From assembly GCF_018691265.1 (NCBI RefSeq), contig NW_024881322.1:15277489-15341488 (forward strand): a DNA stretch of 64,000 nt, written 5' to 3'. The DNA comes from Tyto alba (Eukaryota; Chordata; Aves; Strigiformes; Tytonidae). The notes under the pieces are model-generated. The model did not search any database and was not told the DNA's origin. It saw only the letters and a list, made by a program, of their open reading frames with translations. Shown piece by piece: positions 38,096-51,200 of this stretch. Both the position numbers and the translations under genes were made by a program. The number at the start of each line of letters is the position of its first letter. The first letter of the stretch is position 1.

Positions 38096-41000
38096 ACACA
38101 GTAATGACTGTGTATGCATTTAACTTTTGTAATCCTTCTTATCCATTGATCTCTCCAGCCCTGAAGTAATTTTTTCTTCATTGAAGATCTTCCACTTCGT
38201 AATAAGCTTATAATTGATTACCATTTTTCAGATAAAATCACTCCAGATTCTGAAGAGATTCTTTGCACTGTAGTGCTTCAATGCACACATCAGAGTTATC
38301 TTTAGGGGTGTTCTTTTTCTGCTGTATCAGATCACAAGTGCCTGTCTAATTTACTGTCTGCTGTTATGTCTTCCAACATTGCTATAAGCCCATTTTTCAA
38401 ATACTGCAAATTATTTCCCCCCTATTTAATGAACATTGTTAACCTGGACAAGTGTCATCCTTGTTCACATTTAAGATCTTCCTGTGTCCCTTTATATCAT
38501 GTCTTTATACAGCCTTGGGCCTGCAGCTTCTCTTATTTTAGTATCTTCCAGCAAATTCAATGGGTGCACTGTTTTCTCCTAATCCTTATTTTCCAAATTG
38601 CACTGTAATCAATGGGGAGGCTTCCAGTGATGGTGAGAACTTTGGAACTGTTGTTAAAAACAAGCAAACAAAACTCTTCGATGTTGTACCTCATCACACA
38701 TTGCCTATCTTCCCTTTTTCAGTATGCCCTGAGGCAGTCCTGATCATCTTGTTTGGACTCCTCCCTCCTGTCTTCAGTTCTGTGTGCAAGCTGGATGTCA
38801 TTAATTGTGGAGAAGTTCGTGCAAGACATAGCTGAAGTATAGCTGTTGCTATACTAAAACCCAGATGTGGTCCATCTGCTGCAGGGGTGAGAATAAATCT
38901 GGAAGTGCAGGAGCTTTAACACAGAAGTCCGGAGCTGGGACAGGCGTAGTTGAAGCAGCAATGAGAGCTGTGTGGATACGATCACACTTCTAACTATGCT
39001 GAACCAAATGACACTGGTATTCCTAGAGAGATGCCCATCCCACTGCAACCTAACATCTGCTGTGGGTTTTTTAGCCCCCGTAAGCTGCTGTTGCTGAGCT
39101 GTAGCTCAGGTCTTTGCTTTCATCATTCTGTCTTCCATTTCAGCAGAAGATTTGTGGTTATTGGAGAGAAATAGATGAGTAGCAGGTTGTGCTGGGGCAC
39201 AGATCCCAACCACCTCAAGAATGCCATTGAAGAATAAGGGCCCATGGCCATCAGCTCTGTTTTCAGCCAGAGGATCCACTGTTACAGGGAAGGAGAGGGA
39301 AGTCCCTCAAGTGACAGAGCTCAGAGTCTCAGAGTGCTTAGCTTAAGTGCAAGGTCAGCAGGATGGTGAGGAAGGACTGGATCCACAGGTCATCCAGAGC
39401 CTTCTGAAAACCCATAGGCATATCAGCCCCAGGATTTAATAGGGTCTCTGTCACTTACAGTCTTGCTTGCTTTTTTTATTGGCATCTGTGTCGTGAAAGA
39501 TCAGAGTGATATTTCCCAGCAGTAATTTGGAGGCTGCTGAAGTGGTAAATGATAAATTCATGTACGGCTCTGAAAGTAAGCAAGATGTTCAAAGTTAAAA
39601 GTGTTTTGCTGAAAGTTGTAAATCCTTGATTTTGGGAGTGGACAACAGATGTCCTTCGGGTTTCAGGTGTAATTCTTCTGCTTCAGATGAGGTGGTTCAG
39701 GTTTTGAACCCACCATGCCTGCCTTTCTGTGTGCCTGGAACAGTTTTACTTAGGATAGCATCTTCTGCCCGCAGTGACCAAGAACTGTTGAGACTTTGCC
39801 AAGTCTACCGCTGTTTTATTACAGTTTATGCTCTTTCATCTCCCTATTTTCCTTTGGTCGCTCTCTAGCCATGTCTTCCTCTCACTGCTATTCTCCACTC
39901 ATTGCTCACATTGTCTCCCTTCCAGTTTAGTTTTCTTTAACTGGGTGTGGGGGTTAATTTTTGTGGGATTAGGATGGAACCATTCCTGTACTTGAAAAAA
40001 AGCACATGCATAGCTCTTAGATGAAGGACTGAGCTTTCAGCACCAATGAAGGATTAGGCCTTTTTTTTCCAGAACCTTTCTCCCTAGGAAGCTATAGAAG
40101 GAGGGATGCTAACTGTAAATTGCAGTATATTCATTGTCTGCAGCAGAAATTGGCAAATGAATTAACAGTGAAGTTTCAATCCATGTTGATCTGTAGCTGC
40201 TAAAGTCTGTGGGAATGTTCCTATTGACTCCTATAATGATAGCCATTATTTGTGATTTTTTTTTTTTTGACTGTGGTATCTTTGTAAATAAGAAATGGGT
40301 ATCTGCATCTTTGCATACATTTCTCATTAATAGCTCTCACCTGCAGAGTGATGACCACTTGTATTGCACAGCTCTTTGGAAGCACAGTTTCCAAGGGCTG
40401 GGTTTTGCAATGCTCAAAGGTTACAAAAGGAAACATTGGCATGGCCTGATACAACTCACGATGAGCTGCACTTACGGTTGTAGAGGCTGTTATCATCTTC
40501 AAGTGATAAATTGGGTGGTAAGAGAAGAAACATCAGAAATAGGAAGCTTATTTATGGCTTACACCCGTGTTATCTTGCAAACTCATTTTATTTTATTGAT
40601 ATTCTATGCTTTAGAATGTCCCTTTTCTGCAGCTTTCCATGCAAATTGCAAAACAGATCAACCAGAACCTGGCCTCTTTGTACAGAAGATGAGTTTTAAA
40701 AGCATTTTGCTAACTGTCTTTCTATATCATTATAGTGCAGGCATATAGGCCAAAAGCACTTTTAAATTTCAAACTAAAGCAAATTTGTTCAGCCAAAGAC
40801 TGTAAGTCCTTCTGTAATTTCAGGACTACAGCATTTTATATTCATAAGGAATCAAGACGTGAAGTGTAGCTTCTATTTTTATGCCATAATTACATTAAGT
40901 TTATAGAAAGCAAGTGTTGTAATATGTAGTACTAAATCAAATTAGTGATGGACGAGAGACTGGAATAGTGTACCAAGTTCAGGCACCTGTCTGACATTGT

Positions 41001-44000
41001 ATTCCTGTCTCATGTTAATTATTTTCTTCTTTGAATGTAGTCCACATTATTCTAAATTTTGTCGCTGTTATTCTTGGAGGATGCAGAAGGATAGGCTGAT
41101 CATATATATCAGCAAAATACTGTTTGAGAAAGGGGGGTAGGTTTTGCATTTCTGTCTTTTAAGTAAAACCAAACTAATCAAAAGGGTCACTCAGCTGTTT
41201 TTACTTTGAACTCCATCAGTCCTTCTGAGGAAGATCTATTGACTATCTGTTTGCTTCTCTGTAGGAATTTCAGGCAAGCCTTCAAATACCCAGGTCCTGT
41301 CTCCTCCGTGTGCGCTGCTGACAGCACTTGAAGTCCCCATTAAATTCTTTACAGATCTTTCTGAGGGGCGGCCTTTATCAACATTTTCCCTAATTCCTCT
41401 GAAGAACGGCACGCTTTTTGTCAGTTGGTTGCTGTCTTTCATCTGAAAGATAGCTTTCTTTGGCCATGGTTCTTTATCTCTCTCTATAGATAGCGTTTGT
41501 GAAGTATGTTGGGATGGCTCAGCATGGAAGTGACAGCGCAGAATATTTTTAGCAGTAAAAGGCTGTGCTCTCTGTTTTGGTGAGGACGAGCAGTCCATCA
41601 GGGTTGCTGCTGGTTCCCAAAGCACATGCTAACGTTTGCCTCTAGCGTGCCTCGGTCCCTCTGGCTGCCTGGTGCCTGGTCGTGCATCAACCTTCTCCGT
41701 TCCCTCTGGGGACCAGGTGAGATGCGGGAGGTCGGACGGCTGCTGCTCCTGTCCCAGCGCAGCTTTGCAGCCCTGCAGCCACCGTCCCTCTCACCAGCAC
41801 GAGGCAGCCAAGTGGGGCCAAACCCAGGCTACGCGCTGGATTGCCAGCTAAGAAGAGAGCTAGTTTAAAGGCTAATCTCATTTCAAAAACAGAGGGAGGG
41901 AGATGCATTACAATGCTTCATTGGAAAAATGTCAAAAGCCATTAGGTGCTGGCTGAAGTATATGAGAGGGAGCAACATTAACTCTTCATTCTGTGTGGAG
42001 GTGAGATGAAGCATTTCACCATTTACCTTTGGGAATTAAGATGCAACGTGTTTTTAAGGTCAGTTCCTTTGTTATGGAGATTCTCAGTAGAAATATGAAA
42101 TAAAATTTGTTTTCCTTTGCACATACTCTTTAATATACCATACCATATCATCTGTTCACTTACATATGGCATGAATGCTGATAAAGATATGTACACACAT
42201 ATGCACATATATGTAGTTCACTAAACAGCTGTGTATTTCCCATGCACAATTTTCTTTGTCAATGTGCTACATACATAATGTCCATGTTCAGGGGATAGCA
42301 TGCCTGGAATAGTATCACCTGCCGATTTAAACCAGGTTGATCGGTTGTATTCATACATTCCAACCTCCTGACCAGTTTCAGCTACTGCTATTTTTAACTT
42401 GCCAGGGGATATTTCTCTATCTTTCACCTTCCAAAAATACATACCTTCAAAAACTGAAAGATTTCCCTTTTGGACCTGCATGTGTTTCTCTAGAGCTAAA
42501 GTTTGTCTGGCTTAAAAATGCTAACTAATGTAAATTTCTACTGGACTACAAATAAGTTTTATTTCTTTGGAAAGAGGGAAGTATCAAGCTTTACAAAAGA
42601 GAAAGGGTTTACATCTGGCTGTGAGAAGGATCTATATACTGGATTTCTAAATCATGCCATTTATAAATATGTTTTGTTTACAAAAATGGTTTTCATACTT
42701 AAAGGCTCCGCTGCTCCTACTTGGGGTGACCTGCATATTGCAGAGCTCCATAAATGCATAATAAAATACCCTTTCTACTGCCTGAGCCTGTATTTCATCA
42801 GTGGCCGCTGTCCCTGAGCTGTGTCTTCAGGACTAGCTCCACCTGTGTCCCTTCCCCGATGGGCTTCGCCACCTGACCTTTTGCTCTGGACGCCGTCCTT
42901 CCTGCACACCCCTTCCTCTCGCCTCCATGTGCAGATGCTACTTGAGGGGGACCAGCTTTTTTCAGCTTTCCCGTGGCCTCCTCTCAGCTGTAACCACAGA
43001 CCATCTTGCTTACCCCTTCCCTTTGGGGTTCTTCTGCCTTGGACGTGCAGATGGAGAGTGGTCCTTTGTCTCATCCTGGTTTTCCAGGCTTCCTGCACAT
43101 TTCCAACGAGAAGGAGGGAAAGGCTTTCTGCAGTCATCCCCGCTGGCTCAGCTCCCAGTAGGGATGTGATTTGGTTTGGGTACGGGCCTATGCCGACACC
43201 TCTGTCAAAGCAGAGAGATTGCGTGACGCAGAGTTCCCGCTGCCTTTGCGCCAGCTGCGGGAAGCAGACAACAGCCGAGGCAGTGGAAGTGCCAGCAGGC
43301 CCCCACAGACACCACGTATGAACGCAGCATTTTAAATCTGATTCTGGGATCTCTTGTACCACTAAACTCTGTCCTAAAATGTCTGCAATTTCTTAAGCAA
43401 GGCCATCCAGTCTAGCTCAGTTAAGCCTCCTTAAGCAAGCATGGTATTTTATAAACAGTGTATTTTGAGCAACAGTAATTACCCATATATCTTAATAACA
43501 TAGCGAGGCGTTGGAGCATCTCCAGCAGCTTACAGAGACTAAATATGACAAATAACCGTCAGGAGTGATGAAGCCAGAGAGCAGCATTCCTGAGCTGAGG
43601 GATGCCCTCAGTGCTTCATCAGGACAAGGGGCTGGGCAGGGTTCCCAGGCTCCACCTCAGTGCAATGTTTCAGTATATGCTCACCTTTGAGTATGAAGTG
43701 TTTCTCCTGCCAAAGCAAAAGGGGCAGACAGTTCATAGGTTTAAATCTCCTCGTGTGTATATAAATGTTCCTACTCCCACAGAATGACGGGTGCAATTCT
43801 GGGTAATCTGTATCCAGGATGGTCCTTTACTGAGGGTAGTCATTAGCAAGCCAAAGCTCCGAGAGCAATGGTGAATATGTATCTGCCTTTTTAAAATATG
43901 TAATTAGGCATTTAAAAGAAGACACAACCAGCTAGAAAGTACAGAGGAGGACCAAAAATCATACCAGAGGATTTTACCCTTGAAGGGTTACCGCAGAGAT

Positions 44001-44359
44001 GTACTATGTGAGTGTGCTGAAAGATTTCCACTTCAATACAGAGCATGAAACACAGCTAGTGAAATAATTACTGACAATTATCAAGTCAGCAAGGGGAAAA
44101 TGTATTGTAGATAGCATTGCCATCTATAATTATTCATTGCAATAATTATTGACCCTGTTAAGAGAATTTCTGTTGTAAATCCCTCAAGAGAGTGGCACCA
44201 AAGAGTTCAGTGTCGGTAGCCCATTTACTTTCCTCCTTTGAAAGCACAACTGTGTAAAACCAACGGGGCAATGTTGACATCTGCTTGCTGATTTGTTCTT
44301 TCAGTGTAGTAGGAAAGTGTAGTTTCCTTCAATTTAGAAGTCTACTTTGTTTAACATTC

Positions 44360-44380
44360 ATATATATATGTATATATTAA
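44360..44380. repeat. (TA)n-rich tract
   Basis: tatatatatgtatatatta with flanking AT-rich sequence. Confidence 0.8.
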
Positions 44381-45615
44381 TAATCTGTTAGTCTTTGAGT
44401 TTCTTGGCTTTGTCTGTTGATCTGCCTCTTGTGCTCAGCAGTTAGTCACACCATCAGTCTGTCCTCAAGCACGGTGTCCCTCGTTGCCTGGCATCATCTT
44501 TGTTTTCCCACTGACCTGTGTGATAACGAAGCGAGTGCTTCACAGTGTTTACAATCGATGTATTTTAATCAAATTTAGTGGTGATCAAAACCATAAGTGC
44601 TGGCCCGGTATGGTGGCAATATGTTCATTTTTGTTTACTTGGAAGCTGCGTGTAAGCTGGTAAGTTGATGAGCGTGGCCCTGAGGCTGCAGCACGGCCTC
44701 GCTGGTTGGTTTTTAAACTGTTGGATAAAAGAGGGTGAAGAACCAGGCCTGGAGGCCAGATGTGTTTTCTTACATCTACACCATGTAGGGCTTGCAGATT
44801 GGGTGGGAAAAGAACTCGTTGAAGCAGTCTAAAATGCAACTTGGAAGCAGAATAAAAATGTATTTATGTGGACAACCAGAAGGCCGCTGCTCAGGCCTGT
44901 GACCTGTCCACGTTTTATTTATATTCAGCCCTGTGCAAGCAAGGCCATTGCTTCCTCAGCCTTGGTTTTCAGCAACTTTTTGGAGGTTATTCATTTTTAT
45001 AGATTACTCCTTGACTTCTCTGAAGATCAGTGTGGTAGTCTGACAGCTGCTAGGTGTCTCGAAACACTGTGAGGGGACAGTGTTTTGTTGTCAGTCATTT
45101 GGTGTTGGAGGCCAAGAGCTATGCAGGCATGCAGTTAGAGGGATTCTTCAAAAATAAATATCCTTAGCTGTACTCTGCAAGAAATAACCACATCAGTTTT
45201 GATACGAGTGTAGCACAGATGCCAACATTTAACTGTTTTCTGTGGTTGCTTTTGTTAAGGGAAGGGCCGGTGCAAAGGGGGGGATTATTTTTTGCTGCCA
45301 TTCTCTCTTACAGCTAGGTAATTACCTTCGATTAAGTAAGGGTTCATCTATGCTAAACTAGATGTTTTGATTTTTGAGAATTTTATAGGGATGTATTTTT
45401 TAAAATTACATTTCAGGAAAAGCTGTGATTTTTAAGAAGGGCTGCACTTTTCAAAAATATAAATGAGTGAAAGAACCAATTTCTCAACATGTGGTGCCAA
45501 GCTGTCTAGCAGCTCTAGGACGTTCTGTCAAGCCAAAGGCGTATTTTTAGCCTGACTCTCTGCTACGTATGTTGTCATAACAGGTGTTTGATGAGACCGT
45601 TTTCTTTGTTTATAG

Positions 45616-45723
45616 ATGAGGTCTTGTCCGAAAACTTTTTGGACTACAAGAACCGTGGCGTCAATGGCTCTCACCGTGGTCAGATTATCTGGAAGATTGA
45701 TGCCAGCTCTTACTTTGTGGAGC
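45616..45723 (+). CDS. HECW1: HECW1 coding exon, part of the HECW_N domain (residues 97-132)
   Basis: This 108-bp exon is preceded by tttctttgtttatag and followed by gtaagt. Its first two bases complete the Asp codon begun at 30355, and it ends with one base of the next codon, so phase 1 is kept on both sides and skipping it would not shift the frame. The translation reads EVLSENFLDYKNRGVNG, then SHRGQIIWKIDASSYFVE. This is the continuation expected for the HECW_N domain, the Ig-like N-terminal module before the C2 domain. The next residues of the family (PETKICFKYYHG) are not found further right, so the following exon lies outside the window. The exon is too short to appear as a convincing ORF on its own. 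It is identified by protein match, phase and both splice sites. Confidence 0.96.
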
Positions 45724-48000
45724 GTAAGTATTTTTCCAGTCCTGCTATGGTATAATTCAATCACTGCAGAAAGATAATCGAACTGCTTAAGTTGTTCTTA
45801 TGCCAAATGTGTCCTTTAAGAAAGGCCAAAAAAGTTACCAAAATCTTTCAATGTATTGAGAGGAACTGAAACATTTTAGAGAGTAGAAATCCACAGTTTC
45901 TGCAAGCAAATAAATTTTGTGGGCTTTGACTTATTTACATCTATGTTTTTTATACAGTCATGAATAAGTGTTTTAATCCATTTGCTGTTACTTGGACTGT
46001 ATCATTAGTAATGAGCTGCATTAACTTTAATATGGTATTAAGGAAAAGAGAAACTCGGGGGTTATAATCTCACTCCAGGAAGATTCACACTGACATTTAA
46101 TTGGAAAACTTCATGGCATCCGGCTTCCACTAGATTCAGAGGTAAAAAGGGTCAAGTTCTGATCATCATCTGGACTGATAAAGGTAGAAGAATATATAGT
46201 CGCAGCAAGGTATGCTGATTTCAAATTAATCATTCCTCATTGCATTCATATATTACCCAAGGCATCTGATGCAATGCAGTGCAACTCTTTTCCACCCCCT
46301 TAGCAATCAAAATACAGAAACACTGAACTTGCTTCTGCAGAGTACTATGCACCTTGTACAGCAAGTTAAGATTTCCAGGCTTGGCTGTCCCACATCCCTG
46401 ACCAAAGTGAGCCTGACCATGCAAGTCCTTCCTCCTTTCAAAGAATTACCATGTGCTAGTGTGAACGAAATTCAGGATCATCTTTGGAGGACAGAAACAG
46501 GATATTCAAAAGACTGGACTGAAATCTAGAATAAAGCATCTGTGGTGAAAGAGCTACCTGTATCCTTAAGGAGGAGTTAAGTGTGAAGAAGCCTAGCATG
46601 TGACAATTTCAGTTTTTCAATTGTACTGAATGTTTCCAACAATCTACCTTAGCCTGCTGGGCAAAATTCAGAAGTTTTGTAAAAGCATATATAAATTGCA
46701 TGATAGCCAGATATATCTGTTTAAGACTGAATTTAAAAGCAGTCAAGGGAATCTTTGATACAACCTAAATTCTAAAGGATTTGGAAAGGATACGAGTTAT
46801 ACTCGATTAGATTAATCTATGACTTTGATCTTAAGTAGCTGGTATCACCAAGGATGCTACATGCATTTTACAGATACTCAGTCCTAGAAACAGGTTATCT
46901 CTTTGCAGTAGGAAGCATTGCTGATGATCTGTAATTCCTGGTGTTAAGTTAAATTGAGAATGTTGTTCTAAAGAATTAAGGGAGCTGCTGAAATGTCTAC
47001 AAGACATACAGAATGCTTATATCCTGTGTTTTGAAAAATGCATTTATGGGAAATATATAAGAACATTGGTTTTAGTTATCCTGATTTTGGGGCAGAAATA
47101 CATTACAGGATCTAACCTTTAAAGCAGACTCTAATTTGCAGCTGCTTCTTTGAGCTGTGGTTACTAATCTGTGAGACTGATCATGCTTTCTTTTAGCTGT
47201 TAAAGAAGTGTGGGAAGGAGATATAAAGTCCCAGAACTGGGGCTTGAAGAGGCCTTAGTACCTCGGTTTATTGGGGAAGGGTGGAAGGTGGGCTGGGTTG
47301 CCAGTAACTTTCCTGCCTAATCCACAGCACAAAAGAAAGAGGCTATGTGAGAAATGCTTCGGAGAAAGCTCTTCAGGTGGGCCACATTTCATTAAGGGCT
47401 CAACTGCACAATGAATTATGTCAGCTTAATAAGTTGCCCCCATTAACCAAGACATAGCAGCTGTTGTTAATTGATTGCATGTACATTCTTCACTTGCCCT
47501 ACTGTAAGAAAATGCAACTTAGCATAACCATCCTTCACTGATCCTTAAAATGAAGTCGTACTACACCGTAGTTGGGCAGCCCACGCATGATGAGTTGCTG
47601 CCTCTTGGTAATTTGTTATGCTGCCATCATGAGGTTGTGAATCTCAACCCTGAGATTATGTACCAGTGCACTCACCAAGGACAAATCATTGCCCTGTCCA
47701 GAATTAAAATAGGAGAAAATGAAGTAGGCAGTAGTAAATAATAGCAGGTGTGGATACTCTTAGAGCCACTTGACTACTGAAGTGGGAAGTTTAAGCAGTG
47801 AAAAATGTTGATGTATGTGAATTTTAGATATCTAAAGGCATATTTGAGGGTTTGTGATCATTGCTGAGACTCATACATGAAAGTACAGAGCTTTGCAGTT
47901 GATTGAATGTTATGTTGAAAACTGCAGTGTATGAAAACCTCATGTATTTTCTGTCCAAAGAGGAAGGTTTAAACCACCTTCCTTCAGACTTTTATTTTTT

Positions 48001-48050
48001 GGACAGGGATCATATCTTCCTTTTACAATGCATAGCACACAGTATGGTGG
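48001..48050. repeat. Ancient L2/L3/CR1-like 3'-end relic
   Basis: ggacagggatcatatcttcc, then aatgcatagcacacagtatgg match the pattern (g)gcagggac.. tct..ttt...agc(a)c(c)tagcaca.tgg of old LINE 3' ends in amniotes. It lies 130 bp from the relic at 48181 and may be part of the same insertion. Confidence 0.5.
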
Positions 48051-48180
48051 CCTTTGCAGCAACCAGAAAGATACTGGTCATCAAAATTTCCTTAAGGAAT
48101 CTATTTTCTTTTTCTTGCAATTCACGACAGAACTGAGAGAACCTGGTGGAGAGGGCAAGGGTACGTTCAGTGGTAACATG

Positions 48181-48250
48181 CCATAAGAATTGCCATGTTG
48201 GCCCAAAGTTAACCTGATCAGTGTCCTGTCTCCAACAGTGGCCAATAGCG
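48181..48250. repeat. Ancient sauropsid/amniote CR1- or L3-like relic
   Basis: ccataagaattgccatgttgg, then gtgtcctgtctccaacagtg and gccaatag follow the order of a widespread reptile and bird repeat that I remember as cataagaa(c)ggccatactgg...gtatcctgtctt...acagtggccaatg. Only the best-conserved 70 bp remain. The family name is uncertain. Confidence 0.55.
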
Positions 48251-51200
48251 TAGACTTGTGGAGGGTATAAAGGTAAGCAAGTGTTAGTGAGTCTTCTAGC
48301 AAGGGTATTCTTAGCTTCTGTTAATCTGTAGCTCAGGTGCTTCCTGAGATAGTTAGTCTCTTTATTTAGTGTAAGATGTGGTAATTTTTTTTCAAAATAT
48401 CTGTATTGGTTTTTTATGCATTATGTTATACTTCCCTTAACTTGCTATTGATTGGAGTCTTGTTGATTATAGCATTAATTCTCTATAGAACAGAGTAGGT
48501 CACTTGTGAAGGCAGCCCTTAATTTCTGCTTTTGCTTTTCCTGTAACTCTCTGTACCTTGGTATCTGTTCACCACATGAGTCAATATTGGCAACTTACCA
48601 ACCGCACAGTGCTTCAGAAAACGTTATGGTATACACTGCAGTGTTTGGCCCGTCATAGCTGGCAGGAGCCGCAATAAAGTGGAAATGACAGTATGGCCAA
48701 ATAAAGAATCAGCCTTACATAGAGAATTTGAAGTTCCCAAGAACTTGAGGCACCCCAGGCAGACAGGTTCCTGTTCTTGAAATCTATAAAGATTTAACAT
48801 TTTGGAGGGTTCTGTTGTGTGCGGTAAATAAGCTTTTTATCAGGGAACCATGGGGATCATCCTGTCCAAACTCAGAAGTCAAAGTTTTTCTTTTGTCAAC
48901 AGTTAGACTTTAGGACTCCCCAGGGGGTGTTTTTGTACCACATTTAAGGAAATTACCCTTATGCTGTGACCAGCCAGCCATTTGACATAAAGAGCTTAAA
49001 AAGACATGTTTGAACTTTTTTTTTTATTAAGGAGCTATATGAGGGAACTTGAAAAATCAAAGTTATTAAAGGTTGGCTGATTTGCAACAGTGAAATTCCC
49101 ATTACTATGAAAAAAGAAGTGTTAGGAATGAGGTCAAATAAATAGGGAGCTATTACTCTTTCTCTGTGTTTTGAATCTGGAGGCATATATAATGTGTTTG
49201 GGAGTATTTTATTCAAAAGCCTTAATGTTCCCCAATTAGTTATCCTTTCTTTCCTGCATTTTCGAAAATTAACAAGCAAATTAAATATGACACACCAACT
49301 CTGTAGCCTGTAGTCATTATACATAAACCCACTATTTAGGTACTTAGGATACTGACATCTAATCACAGACATCAGAAATATAACAGGAATCTTCTATCAG
49401 ACACAGTTGTAATGATAATTACTGGCAAAACCCATCAACCTGGAGGACCACACTGGGCAGAAATTGTGCATGTGCTGCTGCTATGGGCAGAAGAAACTAC
49501 CAATATTGTGGGAGATTCATAGAAGTGCATCACGAGTAGAGAACACAGAGGAAAGCATGGCAAGAAACTGAAACCATTTTTTGTGTTAACTGCACTTCTT
49601 ATAGTTTTATAAAACTGAAATTCTGCAATTTAGGTGCTTCTCTGTTTAAGCTATACTTTCTCAGTATTCTCAGTGGACTATCCAGTCTGAGTCATTAAGG
49701 GTTACTTTTTCAGGTATATTTAAAATCTCACTAGGTTAAGAAAATGCTTTTTGTGTGGTAGATCAATGACCGTGCAAAATAGTTTTCTCTTTTTGGAACA
49801 TGCTTCTATGTTTTGGGGGTATTTGGGGAAAATACACGGTGCTTTTGAATTTGCTGGTAGCCTGGTTTAAGACTACCTAGAGAGCCCTTATCACTTGTCA
49901 AAACAAAGAGTTTCTTAACATATACCCGTACAGCATTTTCAGATATCACAGACGTTCAAAGTTTGTGTTCTTTTTAGTGATCTACTTTTTCACCTTGAAA
50001 AGGAGTAATACCTTTCCTAGAGAAGCCAATGCTTTTCCACTTTGCATATCACGAACTTGCAACATAATGTTGCCAGACAGATACGTAATTGGTGTGAGCC
50101 AGAGAGGGAATTGCTTCCAAATTACAGCACGAATGCGGGCAGAACAGAACTCATCCCCTATTAATACCCAGCAAACAAAAAGCTTTAACAGCTGCAGAGG
50201 CAATGTTGCACTACGGCCAGTTTTGCATTTCTGCAGAAGTCTTGCAATTTGTGTTTTTATGCCAGCCAGTGATAAACAGTAACCACCCCCTGTAACCATG
50301 GGGAGAGGAAGGAGGAGGGAAGAGAGGCGACGTGCCACTGGGTAGGTGTGCTCCATGTTAAGGCTTGGAGGGCACCGCAGTGAAAGACCCAGCCTGTAAT
50401 GGGGCTTCTAGGAAAATATACATGCTTTGCTTCACCACAATTTCTGGCACGCTTTTTTTTGGCTTACACAGCAATACAAGTGTGCAAGGAACCATTTAAC
50501 TGAGGTGCGATGCAGCACCATCCTGTAAGCACGGTCTCAAACAACTAGCATATCCTTAAAATGATGAGAAAAGCTTTGTCACTATTCAGAATTGCACTGA
50601 AGATAGCCAGATACTTGGGACCCCTGTTAATCTATTGTCCTTTCTGAAGATTGTTTTACTACCTGACAACTAAGAAAATCATCTCCAGGTGTAACCAGTC
50701 ATCTGTGTGGCACTTTTACGCAGAAGCTTATGCGTTGTTTATATCTGTTGCTGCCGTTGTTGCTGCAGTTTTATTAATAGCAAAGATGGATGATAGGCCT
50801 TGCAGAGAGCAGAAATTAGTTATTTATTCCTATTGACTAGCAGGGAAAAAATGGTTAAAAAAGCATGCAACTAAAGTCAGAGAGGTCTGAGAGATCCTGG
50901 TGCCTCTGCATGTTCCTGGTCATGATCAATATATGCCATATATGTGTTCATTTATGGAATATGTACAGAAATGTGCCCCAAACTGACAAACTATCAGCCC
51001 TTTCATATGAGGCTCTCTCTAGAAAATACATCTTCTGGCTTGCTTTAGGAAGCCAATATAAAGGCCACTTTCAAAGTACAAATAATACAAGGATGTTGTA
51101 GCCTCAAATGTTTCCAAATAAAAGAGGCACAGTCATCTCACCAAAAGCTTTAATGAAGCTGTAGTATTTGCAAAGCTTTCCTTTTTCTGGACAGGCTGTT

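Larger units (their letters stand above)
30356..45615 (+). other. HECW1: HECW1 intron between the two recognised exons (15,260 bp, phase 1)
   Basis: The intron runs from gtaagt at 30356 to ttatag at 45615. It carries LTR copy B (32134-32708), a MIR/L2-like relic (36205-36360), a perfect 19-bp palindrome (37311-37329), a CR1 3' end (37883-38095), a T-tract near 40256-40268 and AT dinucleotide runs near 42185 and 44360. GC rises in 41630-41860 and 42800-43320 but without an exon-like frame bordered by splice sites. The remaining stretches (32714-36200, 38100-41600, 43330-45600) look like ordinary unique intronic DNA. Confidence 0.9.

Noticed and set aside
40209..40748. 179-codon ORF
   Set aside because: It starts in a T-tract (poly-Phe) and matches no family I recognise. 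No splice-site pair delimits it.
41626..41868. GC-rich segment with overlapping ORFs, possible CpG island or exon
   Set aside because: It is short, with modest CpG content, and no convincing acceptor/donor pair around a conserved frame.
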